Positions 6,477 through 9,187 of a stretch of 9,187 nt of DNA are shown piece by piece. A program made the translations under genes and the position numbers. The notes under the pieces are model-generated. The model had not been told where the DNA came from, searched no databases, and saw nothing but the letters and a program-made list of their open reading frames with translations. The stretch is taken from contig USHS01000034.1 in NCBI GenBank assembly GCA_900554585.1, positions 1 to 9,187 on the forward strand, given 5' to 3'. The stretch comes from an uncultured Collinsella sp. GTDB lineage: Bacteria; Actinomycetota; Coriobacteriia; Coriobacteriales; Coriobacteriaceae. Position 1 is the stretch's first letter; each line of letters begins with the position of its first letter.

Positions 6477-9187
6477 TTACGCCTCCTTCTTGGTCGAAGC
6501 AACAGAACCGGTAGCGACCATGGACGCAACGCCCGCAGCACCGTCCGCGGCATCGAAGCGAGCGACATCCGCAGCGCTCGCGCGACCGGTCACAATGTCA
6601 AACGCCAGCTCCTCTGCCTGCGCATGCGTCTTGCCGGCAGCCTCACCCGCCGCGACAATCGCCAGCACGCGCTCGTACTCAGTCGGAATGACCTTCACAA
6701 AGTGCTTGCTCATCGTCTCAAAGCTGTAGAGCAGCTTAATGCCACGCGGGCTCTGCGTCGCGTCCACATGCTCCTGGATGAGCTCGCGAATCTGCGCCAG
6801 CTCGCCGGCCGTCGGGGTCTTGAGCTCAACGCTCTCGTGGTTCACACGGGCATCGAGCGTGCCGTACTGGTCAAAGACGTAGGCCACGCCGCCCGTCATT
6901 CCGGCGGCAAAATTCTGCCCGACCTCGCCCAGGATGAGCGCCAGACCACCCGTCATGTACTCGCAGCCATGGTTGCCGCATCCCTCGACCACCACGGTGG
7001 CACCGGAGTTGCGCACGGCAAAACGCTGACCGGCCAGACCGTTAATGAAGCCGCGGCCGCTCGTGGCGCCAAAGAACGCAACATTGCCCACGATGATGTT
7101 CTCGTCGAACTTGTAAGTCGCATGCGGGTTGGGGCGCACCGACACCTCGCCGCCCGAAAGGCCCTTGCCAAAGTAATCGTTGGCGTCGCCGCACACGTTG
7201 AGCGTAATGCCACGCGGAAGGAACGCGCCAAAGCTCTGACCAGCCGAACCATCGCAATCGATGGTAATGGAGCCGGCGGGCAAACCCTCGGGATGCGCCT
7301 TGGTCACCGCGTTGCCCAGGATGGTGCCCACGCAACGGTTGACGTTGGCGATATCGGCGCGGAAGCGAATCGGACGCAGGTGCGCACGGGCATCGGCCGT
7401 ATAGGGCACGAACAACGTGGAGTCGAGCGTCTTGTCGAGCTCGCTGTCCGCGGCCATCTGCGGCAGGAAGTGGCGGCCGTCGGCACCCGGGATATGGGCA
7501 CCGAACTCACAGGTCGCGCTCGCCAGCACGGGCGACAGATCGAGCAGGTTGGCCTTGCGGTTGCCCGGGACCTCGATCTGGCGCAAGCACTCGGGGTGGC
7601 CGACCATCTCGTCGACGGTGCGGAAGCCCAGGCTCGCCATGACCTCGCGCAGCTGCTCGGCAACAAAGAGCATAAAGTGCTCAACGTGCTCGGGCTTGCC
7701 GCGGAAGCCGCGACGCAGGCGGCAGTTTTGCGTGGCGATGCCGGCCGGGCAGGTATCCTGCTGGCAGTCGCGCTGCATGAGGCAACCCATGGAGATGAGA
7801 GGCATGGTCGCAAAGCCAAACTCCTCGGCACCCAGCAGGCAGGCGACGGCAACATCGGTGCCGTCCATGAGCTTGCCGTCGGCCTCGAGCACCACGCGGG
7901 AGCGCAGGCCGTTTTGCAGCAACGTCTGCTGGGCCTCGGCAAGGCCGAGCTCCAGCGGCAGGCCGGCGTGCCAAATGGAATCGCGCGCCGCGGCACCCGA
8001 GCCGCCGTTATGGCCGCTGATCAAGATCTTGTCTGCAGCACCCTTGGCCACACCGGTGGCGATGGTGCCGACGCCGGCCTCGCTGACCAGCTTGACCGAC
8101 ACGCGTGCGCCGGGGTTGGCGTTCTTAAGGTCAAAGATCAGCTCCGCCAGGTCCTCGATGGAGTAGATGTCGTGGTGCGGCGGAGGCGAGATCAGGCCGA
8201 TACCGGGCGTGGACTGACGGACCTCGGCGATCCAGGGGTAGACCTTCTTGCCAGGCAGGTGTCCGCCCTCGCCGGGCTTGGCGCCCTGTGCCATCTTGAT
8301 CTGAATCTCACTGGCAGAAACCAGATACTTGCTGGTCACGCCAAAACGGGCGGATGCCACCTGCTTGATGGCGCTGTTGCGCTCGGTGCCAAAACGGTCT
8401 TCGGCTTCGCCGCCTTCGCCGGTGTTGCTCTTGCCGCCGATGCGGTTCATGGCAACGGCCATGCACTCGTGGGCTTCCTCAGAAAGGGCGCCATAGCTCA
8501 TGGCAGCGGTCTTGAAGCGGTGTACGATGGAATCCACACTTTCCACTTCGTCCAGCGGGATACCGGCGTCAGGATAATTGAAGTCCAGCAGGCTGCGCAG
8601 GTGCATGGCATCGCCGCCCTCGGCGTTCACGGCATCGGTATAAGCCTTGAACTTGTTGTAATCGCCGGTCCAGCAGGCCTGCTGCAGCAGGTGGATGGTC
8701 AGCGGGTTGTACAGATGATCTTCGGCCAGCTTGCCGCTGCGGAGCTTGTGCTCGCCCAGGCTGGTCAGCTCCATGCTGATATCCAGGCCCAGAGGGTCGA
8801 ATGCCTGCTTGTGGCGGGCTTCCAGGTCGTTCTGGATGTCGCGGATGGTAATGCCGCCCACACGGCTGACGGTGTTGGTAAAGTACTTATCCACTACCTC
8901 GTTGCTCAGACCCAGCGCTTCAAAAATCTGGCTGCCCTGGTAGGACTGGATGGTGGAAATGCCCATCTTGGAGGCAATCTTGACGATGCCGGCCAGAACG
9001 GCTTTATTGTAGTCGTTCACGGCGGCATAGTAATCTTTGTCCAGCAGACCCTCATTGATCAGCTCGCCAATGGTCTCCTGTGCCAGATAGGGGTTGATGG
9101 CGCAGGCACCGTAGCCCAGCAGGGTGGCAAAATCATGAACCTTGCGGGGCTCACCGCTTTCCAGGATCAGGGCCATGGCGGTGCGCT
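6477..9187 (-). CDS. gltB: Glutamate synthase (NADPH) large subunit, C-terminal ~900 residues
   Basis: The frame enters from the right edge without a start (RTAMALILESGEPRKVHDFA is internal family sequence) and ends at TAA 6477-6479. About 600 N-terminal residues, including the class-II glutamine amidotransferase domain with its catalytic Cys1, lie outside the window. Visible in order are the end of the central domain (to about 8650), the FMN-binding synthase barrel (about 8600-7560) with the GGKSNTGEGGE and SGHNGGSGAA loops, and a 3Fe-4S site, CLMQRDCQQDTC (C-x5-C-x4-C, 7784-7749). A C-terminal GXGXG beta-helix domain (about 7330-6780) follows. The Ala-rich last 60 residues are a tail. It works with gltD, 5 bp downstream. 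Codon use changes sharply near 8210-8335: upstream of this all 15 Thr codons are ACC and Leu is almost all CTG; downstream Thr is 15 ACC, 15 ACG and 2 ACT. The protein reads smoothly across it. Confidence 0.96.
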   Translation of the reverse strand, partial: RTAMALILESGEPRKVHDFATLLGYGACAINPYLAQETIGELINEGLLDKDYYAAVNDYNKAVLAGIVKIASKMGISTIQSYQGSQIFEALGLSNEVVDKYFTNTVSRVGGITIRDIQNDLEARHKQAFDPLGLDISMELTSLGEHKLRSGKLAEDHLYNPLTIHLLQQACWTGDYNKFKAYTDAVNAEGGDAMHLRSLLDFNYPDAGIPLDEVESVDSIVHRFKTAAMSYGALSEEAHECMAVAMNRIGGKSNTGEGGEAEDRFGTERNSAIKQVASARFGVTSKYLVSASEIQIKMAQGAKPGEGGHLPGKKVYPWIAEVRQSTPGIGLISPPPHHDIYSIEDLAELIFDLKNANPGARVSVKLVSEAGVGTIATGVAKGAADKILISGHNGGSGAAARDSIWHAGLPLELGLAEAQQTLLQNGLRSRVVLEADGKLMDGTDVAVACLLGAEEFGFATMPLISMGCLMQRDCQQDTCPAGIATQNCRLRRGFRGKPEHVEHFMLFVAEQLREVMASLGFRTVDEMVGHPECLRQIEVPGNRKANLLDLSPVLASATCEFGAHIPGADGRHFLPQMAADSELDKTLDSTLFVPYTADARAHLRPIRFRADIANVNRCVGTILGNAVTKAHPEGLPAGSITIDCDGSAGQSFGAFLPRGITLNVCGDANDYFGKGLSGGEVSVRPNPHATYKFDENIIVGNVAFFGATSGRGFINGLAGQRFAVRNSGATVVVEGCGNHGCEYMTGGLALILGEVGQNFAAGMTGGVAYVFDQYGTLDARVNHESVELKTPTAGELAQIRELIQEHVDATQSPRGIKLLYSFETMSKHFVKVIPTEYERVLAIVAAGEAAGKTHAQAEELAFDIVTGRASAADVARFDAADGAAGVASMVATGSVASTKKEA

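Overview
The window looks like a piece of a gut Coriobacteriia chromosome (Actinomycetota), most likely Collinsella or a close relative. This is an inference from the high GC content, the codon use, the GGGGACAG / TTGGGGAC intergenic dyads and the kinds of genes present. No database search was possible.

Layout: (1) Bases 1-160 hold the 3' end of a plus-strand CsoR/FrmR-type metal-sensing repressor. (2) Bases 171-251 hold GGGGACAG-type repeats. (3) Bases 307-780 encode a small plus-strand membrane protein with a C-terminal zinc ribbon. It ends at a terminator (803-839) shared with a convergent minus-strand amidohydrolase (888-2258) of the prolidase/imidazolonepropionase-like group. (4) Bases 2410-3904 are the most unusual part. 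A minus-strand gene (about 2590-3633) for an AbiEi-like protein with an apparent PD-(D/E)XK/DUF559-type nuclease C-terminus is closely flanked by two arrays of a 16-bp repeat, GTCTCGATCTGTAACA. The copies alternate in orientation with a start-to-start spacing of 39-41 bp, four copies on one side and six on the other. (5) Bases 3940-4647 encode an unrecognised 235-residue protein. (6) Bases 4918-4976 are a repeat-derived element that also supplies the gltD terminator. (7) Bases 4990-9187 are the gltBD operon on the minus strand. gltD (NADPH-glutamate synthase small subunit) is complete and gltB (large subunit) is cut by the window end.

How it works together: gltB and gltD are separated by 5 bp, form one enzyme and make glutamate from glutamine and 2-oxoglutarate. 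The other genes look like independent single-gene units. The region between the amidohydrolase and gltBD is accessory in character (orphan genes, repeats).

The two observations most worth following up are the phased, alternately inverted repeat arrays hugging the AbiEi-like gene, and an abrupt codon-use change inside gltB near 8210-8335. The second suggests either a recombinant gene or a chimeric assembly.
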